Source: Paenibacillus profundus
GTDB taxonomy: Bacteria; Bacillota; Bacilli; Paenibacillales; Paenibacillaceae
DNA length: 64,000 nucleotides
Direction: 5' to 3'
Assembly (NCBI RefSeq): GCF_021369635.1
Contig: NZ_JAJNBZ010000011.1
Coordinates: 1,425 to 65,424 of the forward strand
Every line of letters starts with the position of its first letter. Positions within the stretch are counted from its first letter, which is position 1. Made by a program: the position numbers and the translations under genes. The notes beneath the pieces are model-generated. The model was not told where the DNA came from and did no database searches. It saw only the letters and a list, made by a program, of their open reading frames with translations. This document shows, piece by piece, positions 16,333-26,072 of this stretch.

Positions 16333-19300
16333 TTATTTCAACTTTCTGCGAATCGCGTTAAGCTTCGTTGTCAGCTGCTTATAAAATTGATACGCATCTT
16401 CGCCGTTCGTCAATTCGATCTTCTCATACTCCAAGCGTTCGCGCGCTTCCAGGAACGCCTCGTACAAGTCATCCAGCTTCGTCAAGAGCGAAGTCACATC
16501 CTCCGAAGCGGTCAATTCCGCCGAGCGGCGGGCCGCCTTGCGCAGCAGCGTGCTGCGGTGCTTCTCATCCAGCTTGCGGAAGCTCTCGAACACCTCGAAC
16601 TCTACATAATCACGGCTCTTCACCAAGTTGGCGAACGGCTCCCAAGCCTCCTCCTCGGCATCCCGGTCATAGACATAGAGCGCGCCCTTCTTACAAATCG
16701 TTCCGGTATAGAGCGCTTCGATAAATTGGTCCTGCCATTTCTCCTCATCTTGGTGCTGCCCGATCAGTTCCTCGAATTCGGCTGCCTTCGCACGGATGGC
16801 GTCGTATTTGGCAAGCTCCTCGCGCACACGCAAAATAAGCTCAGGCGAGCGAATGAGATTTTCCTTCGCCAGCTCATCGTTAATGCTGCCGAATATATCT
16901 TTGGCTCCCTCTTGCTCCAATCCATTCTCAAGCATGCGCTTCAGATCAAGATAAGCCCGCTTCACCTCGCCCAGATTCGGCTTGGCTGCTTGAAGCTGCA
17001 GATCATAGCCGTTCAGAACGCCATTCAAGTCAAACGGCTTCGTGAAAATGGCGGCATAGCGATTGCTCGTGTTCTGATCGATGCCTTTCTCGGCGATGAC
17101 CTTGAACTGCAGCGCCTTGTCGAACTCCGTACGGACACGAGAATTGTACTTCTGGACTCGTGCGTTCATGTAGGTATCGCCCCACGACTTCTCCGGAATC
17201 GGTGACGGCAAATACGTCCAGTTCACTTTATCGGTCTGCACAAGATGGCGGCCGATGCCCTCCTTGTCGAGAATCGTCCGTTCATAGCTCTCTTCATATA
17301 CTTTCAGCGGCGTATACACGAAGAGCGGCACGCCGTTGTGCGTATTCAGCCAGAAGATGCGATTCTTCACTTCGCTCTCCTTCACGGTGAAGTTGGACTT
17401 GCCGACCGCGTTGTTCTGGTAGTTGCGAATCCCCTTCAGAATACTTGGCGCCTTCACTGGGACAGACACGAAGCCCCAGCGCGGGAAGTGCAGATTGCCG
17501 GAGCTGTTGCTCAAGTGGAATACCGGCACCGCTTCTCCGTCCAGCTTGCTTGCGATGCTGCGCTCGACAAACTTGTCGATCGACTCCTCGTTGCCGAACT
17601 TCATCACCAGGAACTCTTCCATCGACTGCGTAATCAAATCTCCGAACTTGTCCGACAGGAAGTCAGAAATCGAGCTGACGATATCAAGCTCCTGCTCCTT
17701 AATCCATTGGTTCGAGTGGTTCAACAGCTCCATGGAGAAGTCGCGGATCAGATCGTCCACTTCCCTCTGCTCCATAATGTTGCTGATCACCTTCGAAATG
17801 TCCGGCACGCTGACAATATTCCAGTAGTAAGTGCGGTTGCCTTTATGATCGGCCTGCTCCTCGCCATTGATCAGGATGTCACCATTCTTCTCGAAAATAG
17901 AGTTCAACGCGTTCAAAATTTCGGTAAATACGCTATAAATGCGGTTGTTCTCATGGTTCAGCAGCTCGTACAGATCCTCGTAAAATTCGATCATCTGCTC
18001 CGTGCGCTCCACATCGGCATGCAGCCAGTATTCGTTAATTTTGGCCTCGATGTAGTTGTTCTTCTTTTTGTCTTTGGAGATAAACGCGCTCTTCGCGTCG
18101 CCAAGTCTATCGTTCGCCTGCTCCTGCGCTGACTCAATATCACGCGGGATCCGGTGCAGATTCTCGCGCAGCGTCTCGATATAGGAGAGCAGCATCTTCA
18201 AGAGACAGAAGCCTTTCTCCGTGTAGATGAGGCGCGATACATAAAAGGGCCCCTGCTCTGGATGAAGGAACATTCTGCGAATCTGGTCCGTGAATTGACC
18301 GACAATCTCACCCGGCAATTGCTTCTTCGCCTTAATATATTCTTCACGGACCCGTGCCAGAAAGCTCTGTTCCAGCTCAGTATCCATGTTGACGACTTGC
18401 ATTTTGATGACATTGTGATAGCTTAAGCGCTCGCTGTTCTCATAACCCGGAAGCGGCTCGGGAACACGCGATTCGAACGTCTTCACCATTGTGTCGAGAT
18501 CAATGCCCAGCTTGCGCGCGAACTTCTCAACATCCTCTTGGCTCGGCGCCTTCTCGAACATCTTCTCCATCTTGTCGAACAAGCGGTAGCCGAGATACGT
18601 CGTCATCTCTTCAATCGGCAGCACCGCCGAGGAAGCTCCGATAATGTTGTACTCGTAGTTAGCCGGATAAGCCTTGTTCATCTGGGCGATGTTCGTGCGG
18701 ATGTTGCTGATATAGTCGTGAATCGCGAACTCTTCGCCGGACTCCTTCTCCTCGCTCGCCATGAAGTTCGTAATGTTCTCCGCCGTTACGTTCATGCAAT
18801 AATCATAAGCGTTCTCCAGCAGCTTGCCTTCGGTATTCGTTGCCGAGATGAGATGGCATAGATTGAACGGCGGCAGCGGCGAATTGACAGTCAAAATGTT
18901 GCCGTACTTCTGCTGGAACCGTTCGCTGCGGCTATCGACATTCATCCAATAATCGAGCTCTTTGAGCGCGGCATAGCCGTTCTTCTTGACATATTCGCGC
19001 GTATGCTCGCTCAAGCTCTTGTTCGCCAAGTTCACATCCGGCGTGAACAAGTAACCGAGCGTATTGACGCGATCGATGCCTGCGGAGCCGTGATCGCGCT
19101 CAATGATGCCTCGCACGATGTACGAGATGTCCAGGAAGCAGCCGCTTCCCGTGCCGCCGGACAAGCCGGACAGCAGGAACACCATCAGCTTCTTGTTCGT
19201 GCCGACGGATAGCGTTTTGATTTTTTTATCAATCGCCTGCACGACTTGATTGATCTTCGTGAACAGCAGCAGCCGCCCCGCCTGGCGCACGCCCGCCGCG

Positions 19301-19722
19301 CCGTTCATGCCGTCGGTGATGCTCAGCTCGGGCGACAGCCATTCGGTAATGTACGGCTCCAAAATGCTGCGGTTCTGCAGCAATCCGCCGATTTCCGCAT
19401 TCGATAGCAGCACGAATTCGTTGAGCGGATCGAGGCCGATCCCCCTATATTTTTTGTTGCGATCCTGTTCATTCGTCTCGAACGCCAGAAACTCCACGTT
19501 GTCCGGCTTCTCGCGCTTTTTCTTCGAAATCGGGTCTTCCGGCAGCTTGAAGCGGCGGTTAATCTGATATTTCAAGCGCAGCAGCGCGTCGATTCCAGTG
19601 CCGCCAAGCCCGATAATGAGAATCGGATTGTCAATTGTCTCGACCCGAATCTTATCGCTGACGATTCCCCCGCCAAGCGACACGTCCAACTGCTGAATAT
19701 GTTCTCTTACTATCGGTTTCAT
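16333..19722 (-). CDS. Tubulin-like GTPase (Tubulin_2 family)
   Basis: A 1129-aa protein. The N-terminal nucleotide-binding domain begins ILIIGLGGTGIDALLRLKY (GLGGTG at 38-43) and carries the tubulin/FtsZ signature GGTGSG at 189-194 in SGLSGGTGSGCFLDIS. A helical region of about 800 residues follows, rich in Glu and Lys. This is the layout of the Tubulin_2 family, found in bacteria next to VWA and GTPase genes; polymer formation is possible but unproven. I chose the ATG at 19722 because AGGGGG lies about 8 bases upstream. The longer frame from a GTG at 19770 lacks a site. It sits between a VWA gene and the 819-aa gene. Confidence 0.85.
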   Translation of the reverse strand: MKPIVREHIQQLDVSLGGGIVSDKIRVETIDNPILIIGLGGTGIDALLRLKYQINRRFKLPEDPISKKKREKPDNVEFLAFETNEQDRNKKYRGIGLDPLNEFVLLSNAEIGGLLQNRSILEPYITEWLSPELSITDGMNGAAGVRQAGRLLLFTKINQVVQAIDKKIKTLSVGTNKKLMVFLLSGLSGGTGSGCFLDISYIVRGIIERDHGSAGIDRVNTLGYLFTPDVNLANKSLSEHTREYVKKNGYAALKELDYWMNVDSRSERFQQKYGNILTVNSPLPPFNLCHLISATNTEGKLLENAYDYCMNVTAENITNFMASEEKESGEEFAIHDYISNIRTNIAQMNKAYPANYEYNIIGASSAVLPIEEMTTYLGYRLFDKMEKMFEKAPSQEDVEKFARKLGIDLDTMVKTFESRVPEPLPGYENSERLSYHNVIKMQVVNMDTELEQSFLARVREEYIKAKKQLPGEIVGQFTDQIRRMFLHPEQGPFYVSRLIYTEKGFCLLKMLLSYIETLRENLHRIPRDIESAQEQANDRLGDAKSAFISKDKKKNNYIEAKINEYWLHADVERTEQMIEFYEDLYELLNHENNRIYSVFTEILNALNSIFEKNGDILINGEEQADHKGNRTYYWNIVSVPDISKVISNIMEQREVDDLIRDFSMELLNHSNQWIKEQELDIVSSISDFLSDKFGDLITQSMEEFLVMKFGNEESIDKFVERSIASKLDGEAVPVFHLSNSSGNLHFPRWGFVSVPVKAPSILKGIRNYQNNAVGKSNFTVKESEVKNRIFWLNTHNGVPLFVYTPLKVYEESYERTILDKEGIGRHLVQTDKVNWTYLPSPIPEKSWGDTYMNARVQKYNSRVRTEFDKALQFKVIAEKGIDQNTSNRYAAIFTKPFDLNGVLNGYDLQLQAAKPNLGEVKRAYLDLKRMLENGLEQEGAKDIFGSINDELAKENLIRSPELILRVREELAKYDAIRAKAAEFEELIGQHQDEEKWQDQFIEALYTGTICKKGALYVYDRDAEEEAWEPFANLVKSRDYVEFEVFESFRKLDEKHRSTLLRKAARRSAELTASEDVTSLLTKLDDLYEAFLEARERLEYEKIELTNGEDAYQFYKQLTTKLNAIRRKLK

Positions 19723-19780
19723 TGAGGTTCCCCCTATACGTATGTGTTCAAAAAGGTCGCTTTTCAGCACCGAGAAGTAC

Positions 19781-21565
19781 CTAAACGAGATATTCGATCA
19801 ATACCGTTTTGTCGACATTGCTTAACGGTACGGTAATACGGTCACCAGTCTTCAACTCCAGGCCGCTGCTCGCGTCCACCGCGCGTCCGGACTTCTCAAT
19901 CGTACCTGCTGATCCGTTCTTCAGCATGACGCGGTCGCCCTTGCTAGGCACAAACACGATCTTTTCGGTTTCCTTCAGTTCAGGCGCCAGCTGCAGCAGC
20001 TGATGGAGTGTAAATTTGCCTTTGAAGGCCGTCAGCTTCTTATACTGCGGGTATGTCTTCTCCCCCGTGTTCTCGTCGCGGATCTCGATCACCATCTGAC
20101 CGACGAAGCCGCGCGTCGCCTTTTTCACGGCTGCGAGAATGAAGTAGGCCGCAGCGGCAAGCGCCGCCAAGACGGCAGCTCCGATGACCACTGCCCATAC
20201 CGGGAACGGCTTCTTCTCCTCAGCCTCAGCCGAGCCCGCCGCAGCGGTGCCGCCCGATCCACCAGGCTTGGCGCTCACCTTGACTGGCTCTGTCTCCCGA
20301 TAGAAGCTCTTCTCTTCCGCTCGCACCTTCAACTCGTATTCATGCTTATCCTCAATCTCATAAGCGCCCTCAAAGCGATCGCCGAGATTGTTAAGCGGGA
20401 TTTCTTTCGTATCGCCTGTATCCAGATCCTTCACGGTCAATACGGCATTCATATTTGGATAGAGCGCATTGTTCTGCAGCTTCTGGCCGTTGCTCGTTAG
20501 ATACGAGCTGATTTCGATTTTGTCGCCCTTCTTGTAGGCTTGCGCCGACAGCGGGTCCATCGCAAGCTCCAGATCATAGTTAAAGACGAGATTGATATCG
20601 ATTTTGTCTTTGGCTACCCCTTTGACCTGCAGCTTCCAGTCGCCCTGAGCCGGCTGCAGCAGCTTGATGAGAGAGTAACTCTTAGAGCGTGATAGCTGCA
20701 CGTCATCCGAAGGAATGGCTGCCTCCTTGCCTGATGGATCGAATAATTTCACATCGACCGGCTTGGACGACATGAGAGAAATGTTCGCCTCCATGACGTT
20801 GGCATTCGGCACATTCACGATGACATCTTGATAGCTTCCGTTGGCCGTTATCGATTGGATCGGCACAATCTTCAGCTTCAAGTGACTGGCGAAGATTTCA
20901 CTTAAGATTTGCGGCAGCTCATCCGCCGAGGCCGTCACGAACGACTTGCCGCCCGTCTGCTTCGACAGCTCTGCCAGCGCATCCTTGTTCAGCTGACCGT
21001 CGGCATTCAGTCCGATCGTGTAGATGGGAATGCCTTTCTTTTTGGCGTCGGCTACAGCCTCATTGAGCTCTTGGTCAGACTGCTCCTGCGTCCGGCTTCC
21101 TTGTTTGTTCAAGTAGTTGTTGCCGTCAGCGAGCAGCACAATCATTGGTTCATGCGCCGGATCGGCACCGTGCTGGAGCACCTTGACAGCTTCCTTCACG
21201 CCTACGGCAATGTCCGTATAAGGCCCGCGGTTCAACTGATCAATAAACTGCTTCAAATCCTGCTTATCCGCATCAGATTGAATTTCCAGCAAGGCTTTCT
21301 CGCGTTCTATTTTATCGGTATAAGCGACGATCCCGACTTTGTCGCCCGCGGCAGACAACATATCGATGAACATCTTCATCGCTTCATTGCCGATCTTGTC
21401 CTTATCGCTTGTGTCCATCGAGTTGCTCACGTCCACCACGAGGACAGAGTCGATTTTGGAAGATTGCTGAGCGGCATGCGCTGCGGGAAGTTGCCCTATC
21501 AACGGCAGCAATAATATGGATAGAGTCAACAACATTGTAAAGGCGAAATGATTTCTACGAAGCAT
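19781..21565 (-). CDS. Secreted/anchored VWA-domain protein (operon copy 1)
   Basis: A 594-aa protein and first gene of the operon. Signal peptide 1-31 (ends AAHA). The VWA domain (about 38-225) has a full MIDAS: DVSNS (D45, S47, S49), T117 in PYTDI and D147 in LADGNN. Beta-rich Ig-like repeats fill about 230-430. A Gly/Ala/Glu linker leads to one membrane helix at 454-480 (VWAVVIGAAVLAALAAAAYF). A cytosolic domain of about 105 residues with alternating strands resembles an FHA-type beta sandwich but lacks a clear FHA motif. So the VWA part is outside and the tail inside, able to meet the tubulin-like or GTPase partner. Confidence 0.85.
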   Translation of the reverse strand: MLRRNHFAFTMLLTLSILLLPLIGQLPAAHAAQQSSKIDSVLVVDVSNSMDTSDKDKIGNEAMKMFIDMLSAAGDKVGIVAYTDKIEREKALLEIQSDADKQDLKQFIDQLNRGPYTDIAVGVKEAVKVLQHGADPAHEPMIVLLADGNNYLNKQGSRTQEQSDQELNEAVADAKKKGIPIYTIGLNADGQLNKDALAELSKQTGGKSFVTASADELPQILSEIFASHLKLKIVPIQSITANGSYQDVIVNVPNANVMEANISLMSSKPVDVKLFDPSGKEAAIPSDDVQLSRSKSYSLIKLLQPAQGDWKLQVKGVAKDKIDINLVFNYDLELAMDPLSAQAYKKGDKIEISSYLTSNGQKLQNNALYPNMNAVLTVKDLDTGDTKEIPLNNLGDRFEGAYEIEDKHEYELKVRAEEKSFYRETEPVKVSAKPGGSGGTAAAGSAEAEEKKPFPVWAVVIGAAVLAALAAAAYFILAAVKKATRGFVGQMVIEIRDENTGEKTYPQYKKLTAFKGKFTLHQLLQLAPELKETEKIVFVPSKGDRVMLKNGSAGTIEKSGRAVDASSGLELKTGDRITVPLSNVDKTVLIEYLV

Positions 21566-21947
21566 AGTTGTACTCCTTTATGAAAAAATGTTTAATGAAT
21601 AACATAATACGGATTTAAAAAGTAGCTTTTCAGCCATTAGGTATAAAGTCTTAATAGGCGGATCGGTACTATATGTTTATACCTCATAATTCTTAATATT
21701 ATATGAAGATTTCCTGAATAAACAATTTCCTTTCCCGTCATAAGTCTGCCTGATATGACAATTTATTTACTAATTCTACCACGAATCACCCGTTATGATA
21801 TAATCAGTGACTATAAGTGCGTGTGCAAAGCGTGAATTTTTCCGCACCGTTATTCAATATCACTCAACACAGACAGCGAATGGGGGTAAAAATCACATAT
21901 CCCTCCCGCTTCATCTTATATATTTAAGCAAAAGGAAGGATTTTCAT
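21566..21947 (+). promoter_or_regulatory. Divergent promoter region of the GTPase/tubulin system
   Basis: 382 bases separate the minus-strand VWA gene from the plus-strand small membrane protein gene. A good -10 hexamer (tataat, 21799-21804) points to the plus strand and would give a leader of about 140 bases; no convincing -35 box is seen at 17 bases. The left half (21590-21770) is very AT-rich and must hold the promoter of the seven-gene operon, but no clear hexamer pair stands out. Confidence 0.4.
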
Positions 21948-22097
21948 ATGTTAGCATACGGATGTATAGGCATTTTGTTTCTATTTGTCGCCGTCAAATC
22001 AATACTTTATTGGGTTCGCCGCAAATCGACGCCCTCTCATGCTGATATCGACCAAACCCTGTTAACTATACTAAATGGCGAAAGCGGACAATCATGA
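21948..22097 (+). CDS. Small single-pass membrane protein
   Basis: A 49-aa protein, too short for most gene finders: one membrane helix (YGCIGILFLFVAVKSILYWV) followed by a basic then polar tail. The ATG follows AAGGAAGG at about 8 bases. Its stop codon overlaps the start of the next gene (ATGATGA), so it is coupled to the zinc-ribbon membrane protein. No family recognised. It may be a membrane subunit or regulator of that protein. A longer in-frame start at 21807 lacks a ribosome site and runs through the leader. Confidence 0.65.
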   Translation: MLAYGCIGILFLFVAVKSILYWVRRKSTPSHADIDQTLLTILNGESGQS

Positions 22098-23047
22098 TGA
22101 AAAAGATACCTGTATTTTTTAGACCCTATCATACAACGAGATACGCCTATCAAAAGTTAAGGGTTTGCAAACATTGTCAAACCTTTACGGTATTATCCGA
22201 GGAGGAGTGCCCATCCTGCGGGAAATCCTCCATCATCCCCGTTGAACGGCAGGCGGCGAAGGAAGTGAAGCGTGCGGATTGCGCACGGCTGTTCATCTCC
22301 GCGCTCTTTGCGCTTGCAGGCGTGCTGCTGAGCGATGGCCCCTTGCAGATGGCGCTCTGTGGAGCCGCTGGACTTCTGCTTATATCGCTCCTCTGGTTCA
22401 TGCAACAGCGAATGAGGCCGTTCGAAGTCAACCGGGCGCTCGATAAGCTGCTGAAGCGCGAGCGGGAACGAATCGGGCAGGATGTGTACCGCGACTGGGA
22501 AACCGCCTTTGCCAACTGGGATACAGACAAGCAATTAACCTATGAGCTGCTGCGCGAGCTCGGCACGCTGCTCCATAATGACACCATTCGGCTGCAGCAG
22601 GTTGCGCTGCTCCATTTTTTCGCGCTTCGCAAAGATATGGACTTGGTGCTGGAGCCGTTGCTGATTAACCAGTATGATCCGCTGCTGGCCGATTACATCG
22701 GCGAAATATCCAAAATCAAACGTGATTTGATCAAAGACAAAACGTTTCAATATGTCATCAATCATGAAGTTGAGATTCTCGGACTCGATAACGGGCAAGA
22801 CATTCTCACCGGAGCTGCCGGTGCGGCCGTGCGCATGAAGCGTTACGTGCAGTCTTATCCCGGATTGGTGCGGCGTTACGCACATCGGCTGCCCAAGGAC
22901 CGGTTCCTCCGCTTGTACCGGATGATACAGCAATATCCGAATGACAACTGGGACCGCTTGGCCACAGAAGTGAACCGCATCTATCATGAAAAATATGAAT
23001 GGGATCCCGATTTTCAGATAACGGCCGTAAGAAGCTCAACGATATGA
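22094..23047 (+). CDS. Zinc-ribbon membrane protein with helical C-terminal domain
   Basis: A 317-aa protein. The N-terminal zinc ribbon has CKHC and CPSC knuckles (CKHCQTFTVLSEEECPSC). Two hydrophobic helices follow (about 67-80 and 84-103), then a cytosolic all-helical domain of about 210 residues with repeats of leucine-rich helices that could be HEAT-like. I do not recognise the family. It is transcribed divergently from the GTPase/tubulin operon, and its zinc ribbon resembles the one that precedes the operon GTPase, so a shared function is plausible but not shown. Confidence 0.65.
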   Translation: MMKKIPVFFRPYHTTRYAYQKLRVCKHCQTFTVLSEEECPSCGKSSIIPVERQAAKEVKRADCARLFISALFALAGVLLSDGPLQMALCGAAGLLLISLLWFMQQRMRPFEVNRALDKLLKRERERIGQDVYRDWETAFANWDTDKQLTYELLRELGTLLHNDTIRLQQVALLHFFALRKDMDLVLEPLLINQYDPLLADYIGEISKIKRDLIKDKTFQYVINHEVEILGLDNGQDILTGAAGAAVRMKRYVQSYPGLVRRYAHRLPKDRFLRLYRMIQQYPNDNWDRLATEVNRIYHEKYEWDPDFQITAVRSSTI

Positions 23048-23446
23048 CGTTGTAATGAGCCGCAACCCCGTGAAAATTGTTCTTTATTTTGTGCGCCGAG
23101 ACGTGGTAATGATTGGGATTAACGTCCCGGGACGGGTTCATGGCCACAAGGCATCGATGTCAAAGCAGTCCACAGGCTGCTTTGACTCCATCTGCTCGCA
23201 TCCGGCACAAAGCTCGTTTTTTTGACCCCGTCATGCAACCTGTTTTTCACTTTATGGTGCTCAATGATCAAAATTTTGTAAATATTTTTTCGCCTATGAA
23301 CCGCGACGCTCCACACCTCCTCGCATCCCCTCTTATTCCAGCATTCGACTTCAGTGCGAAACTTTTCCGACAAACAAGCGTTAAATATATATTCACACGT
23401 CCATATGTTAAAAATTCTAGATCAACTATAATGAAGGAGTGGAAGC
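23048..23446. other. Intergenic stretch with one hairpin
   Basis: 399 bases with no supported gene. gtcaaagcag (23159-23168) and ctgctttgac (23177-23186) form a perfect 10-bp stem without a T-run, possibly a weak terminator of the upstream gene. A tataat at about 23427 lies just before the ribosome site of the CuAO_N1 gene. ORFs on both strands here lack ribosome sites and family signals. Confidence 0.5.
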
Positions 23447-25198
23447 ATGAATGCATACATCTCAAAAAGCTTTAAAGTAATCGCGATAGGTACGGTGCTG
23501 TCCTGGCAGCTATTTGCCTTCGGACAGACCACGAGCGCAGCAGGCAGTTCCAGCCACAGTCTCAACTTAACGGAAAATAGCAGCAGCATGAACTACAATG
23601 GCCAGACGATCAAAGCCTCTCAGCCAGTTACCCAAAAAGGGGACAGAGCCTATGTCCCTCTGAAGAGCATCGCGCAGCTCTACGGCTTCTCGCTCTCCTA
23701 CGATGCAGAGACAAAAGAGACAATAGCCATGAAAGACAGCGTGACTCTCCGCTTCACACCGGATACGAAGAACATCGATGTCAACGGCTCTGCCGTCACT
23801 TCGGCGGGCATAATATACGCTCAGAAGGGCAGCCTAATGGTTCCGCTGCGCACATGGGCCGATCTGACGGACAGCAAGCTTAGCGCATCCGGAACGAGCT
23901 ACACCTTGTCCTGGAATACAGGCCCTGAGAGCCATTCCGCGCCTGTGGCCGATTTCCTCACGGATAAGACCATCTACCGGATGGGCGAGAACATTCGTTA
24001 CGAAGATCGCAGTCATGACGAGAACAGCGAGATTGTGAAGAGAACGTGGACTGGCAAAGCACCCGCATTTTTCGAGACGGGCGAACACCAGATTACGCTG
24101 GAGGTAGAGAACAAGCACGGCTTAACTCATTCGGTCACCAAGACGGTATCGGTAACGGATGAAATTTTGTACTCGCCTGAAGAGCACGGACTGCTCTTCA
24201 CACCGCCGGGAAGCAAAATCGCCGTGCAAAACTATGATGTGCTGGGCTATGAGCAGGTTACATATAACGCCATATCCAACCCGATGACGTTCGTGCGCAG
24301 CAACAGCCCTGAGCATCTGTACGGAGAGGAAGGCATCGGCTATCAGGATAAGCTGACCGGCGATTTCCGGATTAACATTCACAATCAGAACCGTTCGCAG
24401 AAGGAATTGTCGGTGTACTTGCTGGCGACGAACCACGGCACAGATGAAGCGAACGTCACCCTGAAATCGTTCGGGATGGGCGGACCGACGAAATATGTTT
24501 CTACCAGCGGCAAAACAGCCGTATCGCGATTTCTCGAATCCTTGACCATTTCCGAGCCTGTGAACTCATTCAAGGTGCCGGCAGGCGAGACGGCCATCGT
24601 GCTGCCCGATATTAGCAAGGTGACCCTCAAGCCGGGCTTGACCATGACGTCATATTCGGAGTTTCATACCGATCAGGAGATCGAATTTTCCGTTGTCATA
24701 CTCGATCCAGATAAGGAACCTATCACCTCCCTTCCGCAGCTGAGCTACTTGGAACGGGACGGCAGGCATGTGCGGGGGACGTTCCCGCAAGGCAACCGGT
24801 CGCTCGAAATCAGCGGCACGCTTGGGGAAAAGCCGCAGCGAATTATCATCGGGGATGATAATAACGATGAATTCGTGGTCGGTGAAGACCGTATCACAGG
24901 GAACGAGGAACGAAATATCGGCAATACGGGCGTGCTCTACAGCACGCAAATCAAAGTTGCCCCCCGGACCGTCATTGCCTTGAATGCGCGCGGCGGACAC
25001 TATGCCGGAGCCTTTCTGGTCAACGGCAAGGTGGTCAATATGACGGAAGAAAGCATCTTGATCAATCCAGAAGAAGCCGGCGTGCTGTACCGCACCGGCA
25101 ACAAGGAAGAAACGGTCCAAATTTCATTCGTTCTCGCCTCTGGCAGCAATCTGCCAATCCATATGGTATTTTTGCCTATGCCGGATGCGAAGGAATAA
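23447..25198 (+). CDS. Secreted CuAO_N1-domain protein with PKD-like and C-terminal beta modules
   Basis: A 583-aa exported protein. Signal peptide about 1-31 (SAAG cleavage). A copper-amine-oxidase N-terminal-type stalk domain covers about 47-155 (YVPLKSIAQLYGFSLSYDAE, VPLRTWADLT). A PKD-like fold covers about 165-240 (GENIRYEDRSHDENSEIVKRTW). A large beta-rich part follows that ends in LNARGGHYAGAFLVNGKVV. CuAO_N1 repeats are very common in secreted Paenibacillus proteins and have no oxidase activity here. The C-terminal module recurs in the protein at 38216-39283. AAGGAG precedes the ATG by about 8 bases. A cell-envelope role is likely; the exact task is unknown. Confidence 0.8.
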   Translation: MNAYISKSFKVIAIGTVLSWQLFAFGQTTSAAGSSSHSLNLTENSSSMNYNGQTIKASQPVTQKGDRAYVPLKSIAQLYGFSLSYDAETKETIAMKDSVTLRFTPDTKNIDVNGSAVTSAGIIYAQKGSLMVPLRTWADLTDSKLSASGTSYTLSWNTGPESHSAPVADFLTDKTIYRMGENIRYEDRSHDENSEIVKRTWTGKAPAFFETGEHQITLEVENKHGLTHSVTKTVSVTDEILYSPEEHGLLFTPPGSKIAVQNYDVLGYEQVTYNAISNPMTFVRSNSPEHLYGEEGIGYQDKLTGDFRINIHNQNRSQKELSVYLLATNHGTDEANVTLKSFGMGGPTKYVSTSGKTAVSRFLESLTISEPVNSFKVPAGETAIVLPDISKVTLKPGLTMTSYSEFHTDQEIEFSVVILDPDKEPITSLPQLSYLERDGRHVRGTFPQGNRSLEISGTLGEKPQRIIIGDDNNDEFVVGEDRITGNEERNIGNTGVLYSTQIKVAPRTVIALNARGGHYAGAFLVNGKVVNMTEESILINPEEAGVLYRTGNKEETVQISFVLASGSNLPIHMVFLPMPDAKE

Positions 25199-25320
25199 GT
25201 CATTGATTACAAGAAGAATCGGATGAACGATATGTCAAGACGCTTCCTGTGACAAGGGGCGTCTTGTCGCGCGTTTACCCGATAAGGAAAATTGCATCAT
25301 ATCGAAAAGGAGTCTGTCCG

Positions 25321-26016
25321 ATGACTAGAGAGACGATATTATTGGTAGACGACGAGAAAGAAATTGCAGAACTCATCGAAATTTATTTAAAAAACGAGGG
25401 GTATCAACTCTTGAAAGCTAGCAACGGATTGGTGGCTCTGGAGCTGCTGCAGAACCATTCGGTCGATTTGATTATTTTGGACGTCATGATGCCGCACATG
25501 GACGGCATTCAGGCATGCATGAAAATACGTGAGCAAAACACCATCCCGATCATTATGTTGTCCGCCAAAAGCCAAGACATCGATAAGATCGCGGGACTCA
25601 GCATCGGAGCGGATGACTATGTGGCGAAGCCGTTCAACCCGCTCGTCCTGATGGCGCGGGTGAAATCCCAGCTGCGCAGGTACAAGCAATTCAACACCAG
25701 ACGTCTCCCGAACGAGAACGAGATTCAAATCGACGACCTGGTTATCAATATCGCCACCCATTCCGTAACGGTGGACGATATCCCCGTGAAGCTGACGCCG
25801 CGAGAATTCTCCATCCTGAGGCTACTGGCAATGAACCGCGGCATCGTGCTCAGCATGGAGAAAATTTATCAGGAAGTATGGAACGAACCGTTCATGGAAT
25901 CGAAAAATACGGTCATGGTCCATATTCGTAAAATCCGTGAAAAAATCGAAAAGGACAACCAGAGCCCGAAATATATTAAGACGGTATGGGGCATCGGCTA
26001 TAAGATGGATTCTTAA
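25321..26016 (+). CDS. OmpR/VanR-type response regulator 1
   Basis: A 231-aa protein: receiver domain with D10/D11 and phospho-acceptor D54 (LIILDVMMP), switch lysine in DDYVAKPFNP, and a C-terminal winged helix (KLTPREFSILRLL to MVHIRKIREKIE, GIGYKM). The ATG follows AAAAGGAG at about 9 bases; a longer frame from 25249 has no site. It is followed after 56 bases by its likely kinase. A near-identical regulator lies at 28937-29629. It probably activates the nearby TAAG-box promoters of the acyltransferase, the second regulator and the deacetylase genes. Confidence 0.9.
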   Translation: MTRETILLVDDEKEIAELIEIYLKNEGYQLLKASNGLVALELLQNHSVDLIILDVMMPHMDGIQACMKIREQNTIPIIMLSAKSQDIDKIAGLSIGADDYVAKPFNPLVLMARVKSQLRRYKQFNTRRLPNENEIQIDDLVINIATHSVTVDDIPVKLTPREFSILRLLAMNRGIVLSMEKIYQEVWNEPFMESKNTVMVHIRKIREKIEKDNQSPKYIKTVWGIGYKMDS

Positions 26017-26072
26017 TAGCACGTGATCAAAAGGGGACTATTTGAACAACTTCTGAACAGGGAGATGCGGGG

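Noticed and set aside
16368-18132. Several long plus-strand ORFs opposite the tubulin-like and 819-aa genes
   Set aside because: Shadows of GC-rich coding sequence; repetitive composition, no ribosome sites and no family signals.
19723-19770. Upstream GTG start for the tubulin-like gene
   Set aside because: No ribosome site; the ATG at 19722 has AGGGGG at proper distance.
23113-23475. Plus-strand ORF in front of the CuAO_N1 gene
   Set aside because: No ribosome site or homology signal, and it runs across the likely promoter into the CuAO_N1 start.
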